DNA of 64,000 nucleotides from Ceratothoa steindachneri (Eukaryota; Arthropoda; Malacostraca; Isopoda; Cymothoidae). Under the pieces are notes generated by a model that saw only the letters and a program-made list of their open reading frames with translations, did not search any database and was not told the origin of the DNA. The stretch spans positions 39,945,724 to 40,009,723 of the forward strand of contig OZ018327.1 of assembly GCA_963969495.1 (NCBI GenBank), in the 5' to 3' direction. Of this stretch, positions 34,736 to 46,378 are shown in pieces; position 1 is the stretch's first letter, and each line of letters opens with the position of its first letter. A program made the translations under genes and the position numbers.

Positions 34736-36170
34736 TCAAAATCTACTTACATCTCATCTCACCTCACTTCACTTATTCAGGTAGGTACTCACTTTTGCAC
34801 TGACCCACACTCAATCCTCACTTCGTACGCCATCAATTCTCTCGCACTCATATAGTACTCTGGCAATGTCATTAATTCTCGTAGATTGAGTCATAGGGTC
34901 TCAATACCATCGACTTAAACAAAAGCAGTGTGTCCAGATCAAGGACTAGAATAATTATTGGACCGGACTATGAGCAATTCTACGACACTGGGGATTCTTT
35001 CATTCTTGAAAGAGGATCGTTCTTGTGCCGCTACAGAATTAGTTTATGGTAGCACATTTGTCTTCCAGGTTACTTTTTATCCCCTACTGACAGACCTTTA
35101 CCTTATGCATACATGACTTGGTAGGGCCTACCGCCGGAGACTCGCCATACCACACTAAGACTGCCTTTTTTTCTTTGTTGCAACTAGCACGCTTCCTTTT
35201 GAAACACGTTTATGATGAATCTTTTCTTATTATTTCCAGTAAGCCAGACTACCCTATTACGAGCCACCACGCAGAAGAATGGCGCTTTTGAGCCTTTCCA
35301 AACTGCTTAATCATGCTGAAGATTCTTATATTCTTGAAAGAGGACCGTGCTTGTGCGTCTACAGAATTAGTTTAGGGTAGCACCTTTGCCTGTGTTCGTC
35401 TTTTGCGACTAGCACGCTTCCTTTTGCAACGCGTTTATGATGGATCTTTTCTCATTATTTCCAGTAAGCCAAACTTCCTTATACTTCAGAGTGGCACCAA
35501 GCCATCCTAAACATTTCCTGGCACATTCTCCTTCTACTCGTATTCTTAATGGCAGACATATCCGCGAATATATTTACTTCCTCCTCTTGTCCACCCTTCC
35601 CTTCATACCCAATTGCTGCTGCCTCATCCTTTCTTGCGGGAACCCTCAAGGTAAGCAATGGGCAAATAAGAGAAAATTTCGTTCCGTTGGTCGTACTTTC
35701 TCTGCGAACCAGCTTTATAAAGCTCCAGCCTCAAGCATCAGTCGCGTAGGGAGAACGACCAAACCGCGCCACCTTCGGGAAAGCCATAGTCTGTAGTACC
35801 AATGGTTCTTCTGTCTGAAGGTACTGCTATTCCTTTGCACTACCCGGTTTGCAGTTGGCCCTCTGAGACGGACACACGCTCTGGTCAGAAAGCTCAGTTG
35901 TTTCATGGATTATATATAATAAGGATCTTTAAAAAAATCATAGAAACGGATATTACAAGAAAATGGGATACCCACTGAAAATTCTATTTAAAGAATTAAA
36001 ATTCTACCTATGTAATAATATTCACGTTTACATAAATTAATTTATTCTTTGAATAAAATGAAAGAAACTTTAAATTTCGTACTCGGAGTGGCACCAAGGA
36101 TTTATCAAAGATGAAGTAAGAAATAACAAAAATTCTGGTCAAGCAGAGTTGGCGGGAGTTAAGATTGCTG
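34736..36170. other. No gene; contains a diverged direct duplication
   Basis: Segments around 34998-35250 recur at 35325-35475: CATTCTTGAAAGAGGA, CTACAGAATTAGTTTA, ACTAGCACGCTTCCTTTTG, and TTATTTCCAGTAAGCCA. The second copy is shorter. GAGTGGCACCAAG also recurs at 35490 and 36083. I see no supported protein; see the rejected exon at 35465-35650. Confidence 0.5.
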
Positions 36171-37741
36171 GATTTTTTTTAGCGCCCATCTGGTGACGTC
36201 TTGAAAGGGCACATAAGTCGCCGTAATTATCTTTTAGCCTAATGTTAGGCTAAATTAAATAAAACCACCAAATAACTAAAAACAAACCCCAACCAGAAAA
36301 ACAAAAACAAGAAAATACTCCGGCGTGGGGAAAAGACCGCATTCGGAGCATGCTACCAACACCAAAGAGTTAAAGAAAATGCAGGAGGTCACCCTCTCCC
36401 AGAAGGGTGTGTGAATGAACCAGTCCCGAGTACAAGGGGCACCGGTACCTGGACAGGTAACGTGCGCGATCACCCAGACTGAGAAATTAAAAAAAACATA
36501 TGCTGAACAGTCTGGAGAACAATAGAGTCCTCCCAGTAATGTGCATGAGGGAAGGGGGGCGTAATCTCAAATGACTGTGCGTTCCGCGTGTGGCAAATTT
36601 GAAGACTACAAAAAGCGACCTGAAGCTTTCGCGGGCAAGATCGCTGGTAACTTTACGTTTTCATCGGCCGTCTTCCATCTTCTTTGCCAGGAAACCGGGA
36701 GGGCTGACCTGAATCCTGCCATGTTGTCAATGTCAGAAAGTGATAGACTGGTCTCGTCGTCCACTCTTTGGTGCCCTCATTCCTTACATGACCAGGAATC
36801 CAGCAGAAGATAATCTCGACATCTGCCAGGCACCGCTCCCGTAACGAGCGGTGTATTGCAAGTAACTTGGCAGTTAAGACAGACGCAGGGACTGGCAGAG
36901 CCCCACACTTCAAACAGAGTGTATAGGGCGTGGAAGCCGACCCCCTCTTGGGACTTGTAGCCATCCGTGTACAATGGTACGGTACCATCGTGACACGAAT
37001 TGTGCTTGAAAAGGCCCAACGCAATACTCCTAGCGCTGTGGAAGCGTTGGGAACAGGCGTGGTGACAAATAGTCTAAGGGTGTAGCCTCCAGGGTGGCGT
37101 AAGGGGGCAGAACAGGGTGTAGCCTCCAGGGTGGCGTAAGGGGGCAGAACCAGATGAGCCACTGGCCCGATAACTACATCGAGCTCTGTTTCCTAGGCCT
37201 AAACCCAAATGACAGAGTATGACTGGCGTCACTCGGCGGCATACACACTTTAGAGATCGGCCAGGATGCAGCGAGAGCCACTGGCCATTGAGGGAAGCGC
37301 CGGGCCCTGTAGACAAGCGCATAATCCCGCGAAGGGCAGAAGGAAACGGTCACTAGAGGAAGATTGGTATCGTGGTTCGACTGCGCATTCCCCAATAAAG
37401 GCTCGGCTGCAGATGCGTAAAATTCTCATCCTTAGTCAAGCTTCAAACGAACAAGTGATAAACGTCACGAAATGAACAATATCCATGGCGCGGGTACAGG
37501 AGACACTAACGCTGCGAATATGACACTCCCAGGCGAGTCGTCGCCCCAAAGAACAAGGAAAAGGTATAAATAGACAACTATCAGCGAAGCTCATTTAAGA
37601 CATGTATGGGGCGGGGTGAAGCCATAGGGAGGGGGGCAGAAGTTCACCACACTAGTCTTGGTCATGGAAAACCCCAAATATGCTCTTCGGCATAGTTAGA
37701 GATGCGATTCAGTGTATGTTGAAGTCGACATTTCCGAGTTA

Positions 37742-38592
37742 CGAGGGGCGGTCAATAAGTTTTGCAATTCGGATATAAGGAAAAAGGTTTCATTATTTTT
37801 CACTTGCGCCACTTGTCCCTGAGGCTTCGAATTCCTGACAACCAGAAATCTCCCGACTGCTGCTCAATCCACTCCTGGACGGCGAGCTAGACATCTTCAT
37901 CGTCCTCAAACCGCGTCCACAAAAAGTAGTCGCTAGGGGCCAGATCTGGACTGTAGGGGTGATGGTTAAGCTCCTCGAATCAACACTCGCGCAGGGCAGC
38001 TTGTGCAACTCTGGTCTTGTGGACTTTGACGACGTTGAAGTCGATCATGGAGCCTGGTTTCTAGGGACCCAACGTGCAGAGACCTTGGTCATGGCCAAAT
38101 TGTCGTGGATGATGTTGATAACACTTCCATGTCATATTCCAAGTTGTCGCTCGATTTCTTCGACCTTCACCCGTCGATTTTCGAGGATCATTCTCTCCAC
38201 ACGGGCCACATTGTCCTCGTTGGTCACGGCTGACGGGCGTTCTGGATGGGAGTCATCTTCAAGGGACTCACGACCATGGCGGAACTCCCTATTCCAGCTA
38301 GCAATGGTTGCATAGGAAGGGGCGGTGTCGGTGTACACTGCAACCATGCGTTCATGGATCTCTTTTGCATTCTTGCCTTCCTTGGTCAAAAATTTGATCA
38401 CTGCGCGGTGCTCAACCTTCTCCATTGTTCCAAAAATTGTGACTGACGATTTGCGATCAGCTACTGCTTCTTAAATAGACGAGGCAGGAGCGTGCGACTG
38501 CAGGTCCTGACTTGTCATAACACCCCCACAAACAGCCATCCCCCTTCCTCTGCTTTGCCCTACCGATTCGCAAAACTTATTGACCGCCCTCG
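37742..38592 (-). mobile_element. mariner element, internally deleted (copy 2)
   Basis: TA at 37740-37741 and 38593-38594 flank inverted termini CGAGGGGCGGTCAATAAG (37742) and complement CGAGGGCGGTCAATAAG (38592). The length is 851 bp. It has the same family and same central deletion junction (CCATGATCGACTTCAACGTC) as copy 1, but the opposite orientation. Removing it with one TA restores NLR-1 RT sequence. Confidence 0.85.
37805..38425 (-). pseudogene. mariner transposase, central region deleted (copy 2)
   Basis: The start at 38425 (MEKVEHRAVIKFLTKEGKNA) opens a 97-codon frame through the paired HTH region (ATIASWNREFRHGRESLEDD; NEDNVARVERMILENR) that ends with a TGA at 38132-38134 after EIERQLGI. 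It continues in pieces to the shared junction (about 38055), then VHKTRVAQAALRE and the SPDLAPSDY region, with a frameshift near 37960. About 27 bp that encode the last residues in copy 1 are missing here. It is non-functional. Confidence 0.8.
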
Positions 38593-39277
38593 TAGCTTTG
38601 AGCCGAACCAAAAGAGATCGAAAGGCCATTCACACAGAGCGCAGCGAGAACATCTTCCAGTAGCACCGATGTGATACAATTGATGCTGAGGCAAAGAGCG
38701 ACACTTTTCTGTTCCATTGGACTAGCAGAATCGACGATATCGCAGATTCAAAAATAAAGACAGAGGCAGACCCTCAGCTAATTCATTTGTTGAGTCCATG
38801 CGGTTTCATAGGATTTCTACAGATAGAAAAACACCGAGTAGTGCTGTCTAAGACAGATTTCCAGTAGTTGCAAAACATCTGACGTCAAGTTCAAGTAGAA
38901 CTTGCGGAAACCGCACTGTACAGAAGACAAGTAGCCTCCGCTGTCCAGGAAAAAGGCTCGTCTAACTTGTGCAAATTTCTTCATTAACTTGCACACGTAG
39001 GTTAGAGAAATTGGGCGGAAACCAGCCGGGATAGAGAGATCTCTACCCAGTTTGCGAAAATCGAGCACATTGGTCATTCGCCAGCTGTCTGAGAAGGTAC
39101 AGTGTACAGATCCTGTTAAATAAACCTAGTAGAAATGCCAAATCTCATTCACCTAGGTGTCAAGCATGGCATACTGGACATCGTCCGGAACATGAGCGGT
39201 GTCTGCGCAAGAAGCGAGAGCGGAACGGAACTCACTCGATGTAAACTTGTTAAAGGGTTCTCCACCTCTTGAGGTAA

Positions 39278-39336
39278 TTTTTTTTTTAAAAGAGCTAATC
39301 TGACGACTGCCTACTTGGGCATTAGTCGCCGTATTA
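39278..39336 (-). mobile_element. 59-bp extremely truncated NLR-1 insertion
   Basis: Only the NLR-1 3' terminus (CTAATCTGACGACTGCCTAC, then TTGGGCATTAGTCGCCGTA) plus a 9-T tail (A tail on the minus strand) is present. It is flanked by the 14-bp direct repeats acctcttgaggtaa (39264-39277) and acctctggaggtaa (39337-39350). Other NLR-1 copies have one such site (cctctggaggtaaag) at this place in RT. The insert is in the same orientation as its host copy C. Confidence 0.8.
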
Positions 39337-39639
39337 ACCTCTGGAGGTAAAGTCCAGGCGGCGGCCTTCAGCGAAATCACTACGTGCATTGAATCCTGTA
39401 GAATGGTAGAGGGGATGGGAGTGCTGCAAAAACTTATCCTAATCATTTGGACTCGTTTCTATACCTCTACAGAGTGGACTTCCTGTTGTGAAGAGCGGGG
39501 ATATGCTTTGAAACATACCGGAACCTAGACCTAGCTCAACGAAATTCACGGGAGTGAACTCATCCGGGCGTCACTTATAACGTAGGTAGGCATATCGTTT
39601 CTGTCTGAGAGCCGTCTAATACTCAGCCGACGTGCAAAT

Positions 39640-40370
39640 ACTTCCAAAAAGGGTAAAGGTGAAACTCCCGACCCCGTCAAAAAAAGGAGAGGGAAAAGCA
39701 CTCTCTCCGCTAGACGAGTCTTAGAGGGGCCCCTGAGAAAGCACAGGAGGGGGCCACCTCTGTTAAAGAGGTGGAGATGCCAGGTGGACTCCAAAGATGG
39801 CAAGGAGGAATCCCCCTTGCCGCATTCAGAAGCTATGAGGGACACTTCTTGCCCAGATGGTTAATTTTCTCCCCCTCGCAGTGATGCGTGGATGAAAGCT
39901 GGTGGGTCAATAACAGTAAAATTAGCCATCGGGTATGAGAGATCAGAAGATGCCGCTGTTTGCAAAGAAAGTGGTGAATAAAGGCTAAAAATGAAATGCA
40001 TAGTAGAAATAAAGCCCAGATAGTCTCAATCTTGTCTCAGACTGCCGGGAGTGCGTGCTACTCTCTTGCTTTTCAAACTAAGCTCTCTTGCGGGGAAATA
40101 GCTTGAAAAGCAAGGGAGAGGGCATTAAAAGTTGGATAATGCGTAACAGTTTTGTTGAGGCGTGTGCGGCAAATTTGGATTTCCCCGTCATGGCGGTTGG
40201 AAGTGTTGATTTTATTTCTTGGGTGAAGGATGCCAATATTTCCGGGCGATAAGGGAATCCGAAAAATTGGAATAAAATTTGCAATATACTTTAATAAAAA
40301 ATAAAACGTAAAACTCGAAATTACCTTTAGGAATTATTCGTATTAAAATAAAAAAAATATTAACAAATGT
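39640..40370 (-). other. NLR-1 leader fragment (to about 39860), then unassigned DNA
   Basis: 39640-39860 resembles the NLR-1 5' leader (minus-strand CTTTCTCAGGGGCCCCT and GGAGATGCC segments; compare 55740-55815). The remainder to 40370 is AT-rich. A minus-strand frame at 40078-40284 (contains TGKSKFAAHASTKLLRIIQ) might be a further exon of the gene below, but I see no clear splice sites. Confidence 0.4.
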
Positions 40371-40379
40371 ACAATTTGA

Positions 40380-40457
40380 GTATTTCGACTGCATCACAGC
40401 GATCAGGGCGACGGCGCGCGGGAGGGTGGTGGGGGAGCAAATGACTTCAAGGACTTT
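40380..40457 (-). CDS. Candidate host-gene exon (third of three)
   Basis: A minus-strand acceptor (GATGAATCAG, ending at 40458) is followed by a frame reading KVLEVICSPTTLPRAVALIA, then VMQSK. Of 23 codons, 18 end in G or C, as in exon 56554-56716. The frame is phase 0 and so continues directly from the exon at 40642-40752 across a 184-bp intron. The donor at the far end is not clear and the right limit is approximate. An upstream AG at 40467 would put the frame out of phase and give an early stop. I do not recognise the protein; it looks like a helical-repeat segment. Confidence 0.4.
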
Positions 40458-40641
40458 CTGATTCATCCTACAAATAAAGATGGATTAAAATTGCACATCA
40501 GTGTCAGAGGTTGCGTTAGATTTCAATTAAAATAGTCATTAATGAAGAAAGCAAACCACTTTATGAGTAAGAAGGTGAGAGCTTAATTTCTATTTAGAGA
40601 TAAATTCGATGTCACCCTGGCACTTAACAGGGTGTGCTCAC

Positions 40642-40752
40642 CTCCATTTCTTCATCTGGCAGATCCAAGTTGTTAAGATGACATGTTGATTGAAAGATTT
40701 CGATAAGATGATGGAGCAACGAGTTGAATGTGGACCGACAAGTTAATCGGAG
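40642..40752 (-). CDS. Candidate host-gene exon (second of three)
   Basis: It is bounded by a strong acceptor (pyrimidine tract CTCTTCCCCCTCGATTTCCAG, ending at 40753) and a strong donor (GAG|GTGAGC). The 111 bp are exactly 37 codons, open, phase 0 at both ends: LRLTCRSTFNSLLHHLIEIF, then QSTCHLNNLDLPDEEME. The amphipathic helical pattern and acidic end look like real protein. It is phase-compatible with the exon at 56554-56716 upstream and with 40380-40457 downstream. Only 16 of 37 codons end in G/C, less biased than the other two. The family is not recognised. Confidence 0.5.
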
Positions 40753-40834
40753 CTGGAAATCGAGGGGGAAGAGGAATAAATTTACTTTCTACTTCCGATC
40801 GAATTGGGTGGGGTGGGGTGGGGTATTTTTTTTT

Positions 40835-42820
40835 GTTATTCGCCCATCTGGGGACTGCCATTAAGGGCATAACACCATAAGTAAAATTGTAGCTAGTACT
40901 AAGCTAATATAAACACGCAAAAAAAACAACAACCCGCAAGAACAAACAAGGAAGCACTTTCGTGCATTGGGGAAACGCCCATCCCACCCCAGCTGCAAGA
41001 ACATGCGACCTACAACAAAGACAGTCAAATAAAATGGAGGAGGAAAGAAGCCTGCTCCAAAAAGTTGCGTAGTCCATTAGTCTGTGTACAGGAACCCATC
41101 CAGAGTACAAGGGACAAGAAATAGCGACCCCGCTCGTTCTGGGACCGGGACAGGTAACGTGCGCGAAGATCACCCAGTCTGGGGAGCAACGAGGAGGTAG
41201 CATTAAAGTGCGAGGGATGGGGGGGCTCCATCAAATGGCGGTGCGCCCCGTCCCTTATGTGCTAAATTCGAAGACGACAGAATGCGACCTGAAACCGTGG
41301 CAGCATAAGGGCTGGGTCCAAGGTAACAGTTGCGACGCAATGGCACACAACTTGAAGTTTCCATCGGCCGTCTCCCATCTTCTTTGCCAAGAAGGATGGA
41401 GGGGTGCCGTGATTCCGGCCATGTAGTCGGCTTGAGGAAGAGCGAAACGCTGGTTTGGTCACCCAGTCCTCACGTCGGGCTAGCGCGTACAAGCGAATAA
41501 TGCACTGTGCAGAACGAGTGGCATTTCCCCAGCATCGATAGGTAGGCCCTCAATGGGGGACGTGAGGAAGGGATCTGTCGCGAAGCGAAGGTCGGTGCGT
41601 TTCATTGAGTCCGCCTTCCGCAATACACGCTCGGCTGTGGATGCATAAAACTCACATTCGTAGTCGAGCTTCGAGCGAACAAAGAATTGATAGAAAATCA
41701 GGGCAGTAGCCCTATTAGCAGCCCATGTGCTGAATGTCACGGAACGAAGAATGTCCATGGCGTGGGTACAAGAGACCCTAATGCTGCGAATATGAGCCTC
41801 CCAGGTGAGGCGTCGGTTACAAACAAGACCAAGGAAACTGTGCACATCAACCACCTCAAGGCAAACCCTATTTAGGAAAAACTCCGAGTCAGGGTGGAGT
41901 CGTGGATGGGGAAGGAAGCAGAAGTGCATCACTTTAGTCTTGGCCAAGGAAAACTGAAACCTGTGTGCTTCGGCATAGCGAGATGCGATTCATTAGTTGG
42001 AGTCGACGCTCCATAGTTGGTATCTGAGCTTGACCAAGAGAGATCGAAAGGTCGTACACGAAGAGCGTAGCGAAAACATCTAACGGCAGCACCGAGGAAA
42101 TACCGTTGATGAAGGCAAAGAGTGTGACACTGAGGACACTTCCCTGCGGGACACTCACTTTCTGTTCCATTGGGCCAGAGACGGCTCTCCCTACACGTAC
42201 GCGGAATCAACGATCTGGCATAAGGCAGAAAAAGATATTGGGAGGCGTCCCCTTGCTCCCACCGCGAATATCCATGATACCGTATTGCCATGTCTTATCA
42301 TACTCATCCAGCTCAAAAACAACAGCAGCGTAGTGCTGTCTACGAAGGAAGCCATCGCAGAGGGCATTTTCCAGTAGAACTAGAGCATTCGACGTTGGGT
42401 GGAACATGCGGAAGACAGGTGGTCTCCGCTGTCCAGAAAAAAAAGACTAATAACATTTACCGATTTCTCCAACTTGCACACGCAGGAGGTTAGAGAGATT
42501 GGGATGAAACCGACCCGGGTAGAGTGATCTCTCCCCGGTTTGCGAAAAGCGAGCACAGTAGCAATTCACCGAGGCCATGCCTCGGTCACCCAGGTATCGA
42601 AGCATGGCGTACATGACATCGTCCAGACCAGGAGCGGTGTCCATGCACGATTCCAGAACGGAACACAACTCATTCAATGTAAGCTTGATTTGAAGGGTTC
42701 TCCGCCTCTGGAAGTAAAGTCCAGTCGGTGGCCTTCCGCAACATGACGACGCACATTGAATGCTTGCGGAGCAGCATCCCGGTTAAAGAATGAGGAGAAA
42801 GCGGTCGGGAATGACTCTGA
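40835..42820 (-). pseudogene. NLR-1 copy D: RT, RNase H C-terminus, 3' end
   Basis: The 3' terminus lies at 40843-40885 with an A tail (T-run at about 40825). The post-RNase H region covers 40900-41450. RNase H itself is mostly deleted. The RT thumb lies at 41480-41947 (HSFLGLVCNRRLTWEAHIRS; RSKLDYECEFYASTAERVLR). At about 42045 the catalytic box reads FVYD instead of YVDD, losing the first Asp. Palm and fingers pieces run to about 42740 (VLLENALCDGFLRRQHYA; SSVLESCMDTAPGLDDVMYA-like). At about 42815 RT is fused directly to the gag C-terminus, so the endonuclease has been deleted. Frameshifts and stops are frequent. Confidence 0.7.
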
Positions 42821-43978
42821 AACGACTCGGTGGAGGCGCGCAGCCGTTTCGCATTACGGGAAACGGTCACGCTGAGGTAAAGTGGGGAGCCTTAATTTTA
42901 GCCGGGGCTGGGTGAGAAACCCTTTCTGATGCCAGCTCTACCAGCGGAGCGGCCGGGGTGGGTAGAACTCGCAAAGGGTTTCGAATGGGCGCAAAAACCA
43001 CCTTAATCGTAGGCGCGGAGAAGAGGGTGTGTATTTTAACATTGAGTCTTTAGCCTCGCGGAATGAGAGACGATCCTGGGCCTGAGAGTCAGGATTTCCT
43101 TCTCCAGGAGATACGCATCACATTGCTTCGAAGAAGTTGGGTGCGGCCCTCCGGAATACACACACTTGGCCATACACTTATCGTGTGCGGCCTTGGAGCA
43201 ACTTACACAGACTTCGGGTAACTTCGACTTTGCACGTCTACAGGGGCGATTCAGATTGTCAAAGCGGTAGTAGTAGTAGTACTTCGGCAACAGTGGCACG
43301 AATACTTCCACGCGGTAGCGATACCAGACGGAACGCACACTCATGGAGCCTGTCACAGTCGGACGCGACTTAGAGTGGAGGCGTGGGTCTCGAGACCCCT
43401 CCCTGTCTTTTAATCACACGTTCGACCTTGACCTCTCTTTGGTCGGCCAGCTCTAAAGTGATGTCATCTATGGAGTAGTCCACGAGTTCACTCGCACAAA
43501 ATACTCCTTTCATGAAGTTCATGGTAAAGTGCGGCGTCTCATCAAGTGTCAGAAGGGCACTAATCATAGCCGCCTCCGAGGGATCCGACGCATTCGCAAG
43601 AAGGCTCCCGTCTGAGAAACGGGGTCACCTTCGGCTTAAGTTAGACTATTAAGTCCTGTCATCTGATTGATCATTTTGCCCTTGGCCAACATGCTGCCTT
43701 CAGTGAAGTGAATAAACAGAAAACGTTTGAAACCAGCGGGCTCAAAAATGCCAGGTAGTCTCTGAATGAAGGGCACCGACGTAATCAAGGCTCTTCTCTG
43801 GGGACTTGACTCTTTGGTCTTTGTCTGGGACTCCCCACTCAGAGGAGAACTGAGGCCATCGTGCCGATCTCGGCTTGGTTGCTTACCGAAACGGCAGCGG
43901 ACTCGTCCGTCCCCGGGGCTCCCGCGGAGAGAGAGGAGCCTTGAGTCTTTTTTGTCTTCTTGTTTCTTTTCTTTTTAG
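42821..43978 (-). pseudogene. NLR-1 copy D: Gag
   Basis: The N-terminal half is 43370-43975 (TPHFTMNFMKGVFCASELVD, YSIDDITLELADQ). The zinc-knuckle region is at about 43100-43290: the first knuckle is damaged (YYYYYRFDNLNRPC in place of CYYCHRFGHSNRSC), the second reads CVSCSKAAHDKC, and the third CVYSGGPHPTSSKQC has lost its second Cys. The Tyr run reflects a local GTA/TAC triplet expansion at about 43268. The C-terminal region is joined to RT by deletion. The leader continues beyond the L2 insertion at 46379. Confidence 0.65.
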
Positions 43979-46378
43979 GAGGGTGTCTCACGTGGTGCCC
44001 ACTCTGACTATTGTGGTCCTTTACCGCCCTCCCAGCTCGTCTCCGGCCTTATTTCTCGAGGAGTTCAGTAACCTACTCTCCGACCTATCCTGGACTGGTT
44101 CTCTCCTTATTCTCGGTGACTTCAATCTTCCTAGCCACAATGAGACTTTTCGTGCATTCATTGACATCATCGACCTCTTTTATCTTACATAACATGTGTC
44201 ATCCCCAACACACATACATGGTAATACCCTAGACTTAGTCATCTCGAACCTCCATATCATTAATCTAACAGTAAATGACCTTTCTAATACGATTTCCGAC
44301 CACTTCTTAGTCAATTTTAAATTCTATATTCCGCACCACCTACCTCTTCGCTCGTCCCGAGATCCTACTCCTTTCCGGCGACTATCGTCAATCGATACTT
44401 CTCTCTTTAACGACGTTGTTTCTACCGTACCTCCTATTGATACTACTGCTTCATCTGACCAAACCTTAAACTCTGCACCAATTATTACTCGCCTGCCTTG
44501 ACGTGCACGCCCCTCTTATCACTCCTTCGAACAGCCATCACCACGCACCTTGGTTCACCATGGAATTCCTTCATTCAAGGAGGTCCTTACGTGCTCATGA
44601 ACGAGCCCTTCGTAAAGCACGCTCCCGTGGGCAGGAGATGACCCCCCCTCTCACATGCCTATCGTCTTGTTACTTCGACTTTTCTTCAAAATTAAAATCA
44701 GCGCGCGAGGCTCATTCACGCAAACCTTTGTCTGGGAGCAAGAATGACGCTCGGACCATCTCTCATCTTTCCTCACCTAGCCCCATTTCCCCGACCTCTG
44801 ATAGTTAACCTTCGCGCCGTACTACCCCAGTCATCTGAACAAGCAGCCCATGCTGTTGTTCTCCCCGACCATACTCCATTGCCGCTTAACGTCCTCTGAC
44901 GAAGTAACTGCCCTGATCTCACGCTCTAACAAATCTGGATCACCTAAGGACGTCTTTCCACCCAAACTTTTCCAGCAAATTCTCCCTGCTGACCTCTCAC
45001 TGATTCTTCATCTCTTTAACACTTCACTTGCCACAAGGGTGGTCCCCTATTCCTTCAAACATGACTCAATTTGTCCTATCCTTAAAAGAACATATCTTAA
45101 GCCTTCTGAACCATCTAGCTATCGCCCTATCTCACAGCTTCGAGTCCTCTCTAAGATCCTCGAGAGAGTAGTTTTCTCTCGCCTTAATGACCATATTTCT
45201 AACTGAAATATCGATGAAATGTACCAATCGGGGTTCAAAGCGAAGCACTCTGCTGAAACCGCTCTTCTTAATGTTTCAGACGGTTTACGTAGAGCAGCAG
45301 ATATGGGTTGTACGTCCATTCTAGTCCTCCTAGAGCTCTCCTCTGCTTTCGACACCATCGGCCACACTGTCCTCCTTGATCGTCTTCAAACTTTACTTGG
45401 TCTCTCGGGCACTGCACTTGATTGGTTCCGCTCATACCTCTCCCGCATGCAGTCCGTCGCGCTCGATAATCTCTCTTGAGAGCCCACGCCCATTAATTTT
45501 GGGTGCCTCAGGGCTCCGTCCTTGGTCCCCTCTTCTTTCGCATCTTAGTTCCTCTTGGCTCCGTTTGTCCTTCTCTCAATCAATTACCAAGCTCCTTTCA
45601 GCCTACACCTCCATAAACGAATAGCTGCCTGCCAACTTTCTCAAACTAACCACGATAAAACTGAAGCTCTCCTTGTTGGTACCGCTTCGATGGATGAGAA
45701 ATCTAAAGCTCTCTTCCCCCCCCTTAACCTTGGGGAAACCAATGTCGCCTTCTCTGTTACCGTCAGTAATCTTGGTGTTATTTTCGACGAGCAACTCTCG
45801 TTTAAACCGCACATCCATCGTATCTAAGTATTCCCTCGGTTTCGTTCGCAACTTCTCAAGTGTTCGATCCCATTTTGATCGACGAAGCCTTGAGACTGCT
45901 ATTCATGCTTTCATCACCTCACGGTTATACTACTGCAATTCTCTTCTAGTGAATCTCCCTTCTTCGTCACTTCGCACCCTACAACTAGTTCAAAACAATG
46001 CCGCCCGGCTCCTCCTTCGCCGCCTCTGTTACAGGAGCTACACTGGTTACCTATTCGCTTTCGTATCCACTATAAAATTCTTCTCATCACCTACAAAGCC
46101 CTAAACCTCGAGGCTACACCTTATATCCCGCCGTCAAACTCCTCGTACTGTCCTCTGCTCGATGGGTGACCGTTCCTTGTCAGTTTGTGCTCCTAGACTC
46201 TGGAATGCTCTTCCTGCCAAAGTCCGATCCCTTGCTACTTTTAAACATTTGAAGACTCATCTCTTCAGAATTGCCTTCTCTTCCCTGTAAACTTTCTCTA
46301 CAGTCGCTACACAACCTGCGCTCTGGGAGGGCTAACAGCCCTGAAGGGCGCATTATAAATACCTATTATTATTATTAT
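43979..46378 (+). pseudogene. L2-like LINE, 5'-truncated
   Basis: The plus strand starts inside the endonuclease: IVVLYRPPSSSPALFLEEFS, then LLILGDFNLPSH (GDFN active-site motif, about 44115) and HGNTLDLVISN, then TISDHFLVNF (SDH motif, about 44300). RT follows: SGSPKDVFPPKLFQQI (44930), PSSYRPISQLRVLSKILER (45110), GFKAKHSAETALLNVSDGLR (45235), and LLELSSAFDTIGH (45330; LLDLSAAFDTIDH-like). At about 45550-45630 it jumps from LSINYQ to HDKTEALLVG, so the YADD catalytic box is deleted. The thumb and tail follow (LGVIFDEQLSFKPHIHRI; NNAARLLLRR; SVCAPRLWNALPAKVRSLAT). The 3' end is GCATTATAAATACC then (ATT)n. It splits NLR-1 copy D between gag and leader. Confidence 0.8.

Larger units (their letters stand above)
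36172..39640 (-). pseudogene. NLR-1 copy C: RT, RNase H, 3' end (interrupted)
   Basis: The 3' terminus lies at 36185-36223 with a T-run (A tail on the minus strand) at 36173. RNase H fragments run from 36600 to 37250 (VPLYTDGYKSQEGVGFHALY; DVEIIFCWIPGHVRNEGTKE), with the first catalytic Asp kept. RT occupies 37400-39640: RAIDIL-like, LCVNGLSISF at about 38650 (the YVDD box has become CVNG, so both Asp are lost), FFLDSGGYLSSVQCGFRKF (38900) and SRGGEPFNKFTSSEFRSALA (39240). A mariner (37742-38592) and a 59-bp LINE tail (39278-39336) interrupt it. Endonuclease and gag are absent; NLR-1 leader sequence follows directly at about 39640. A 50-bp direct repeat occurs at 37079-37155. Confidence 0.7.

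Noticed and set aside
35465..35650. Candidate plus-strand exon between TTATTTCCAG and CTCAAG|GTAAGC, 62 codons with a hydrophobic segment
   Set aside because: In the open frame the first codon after the acceptor is TAA, so it cannot be entered at this site. The acceptor-containing sequence is also duplicated at about 35250 as part of a repeat.
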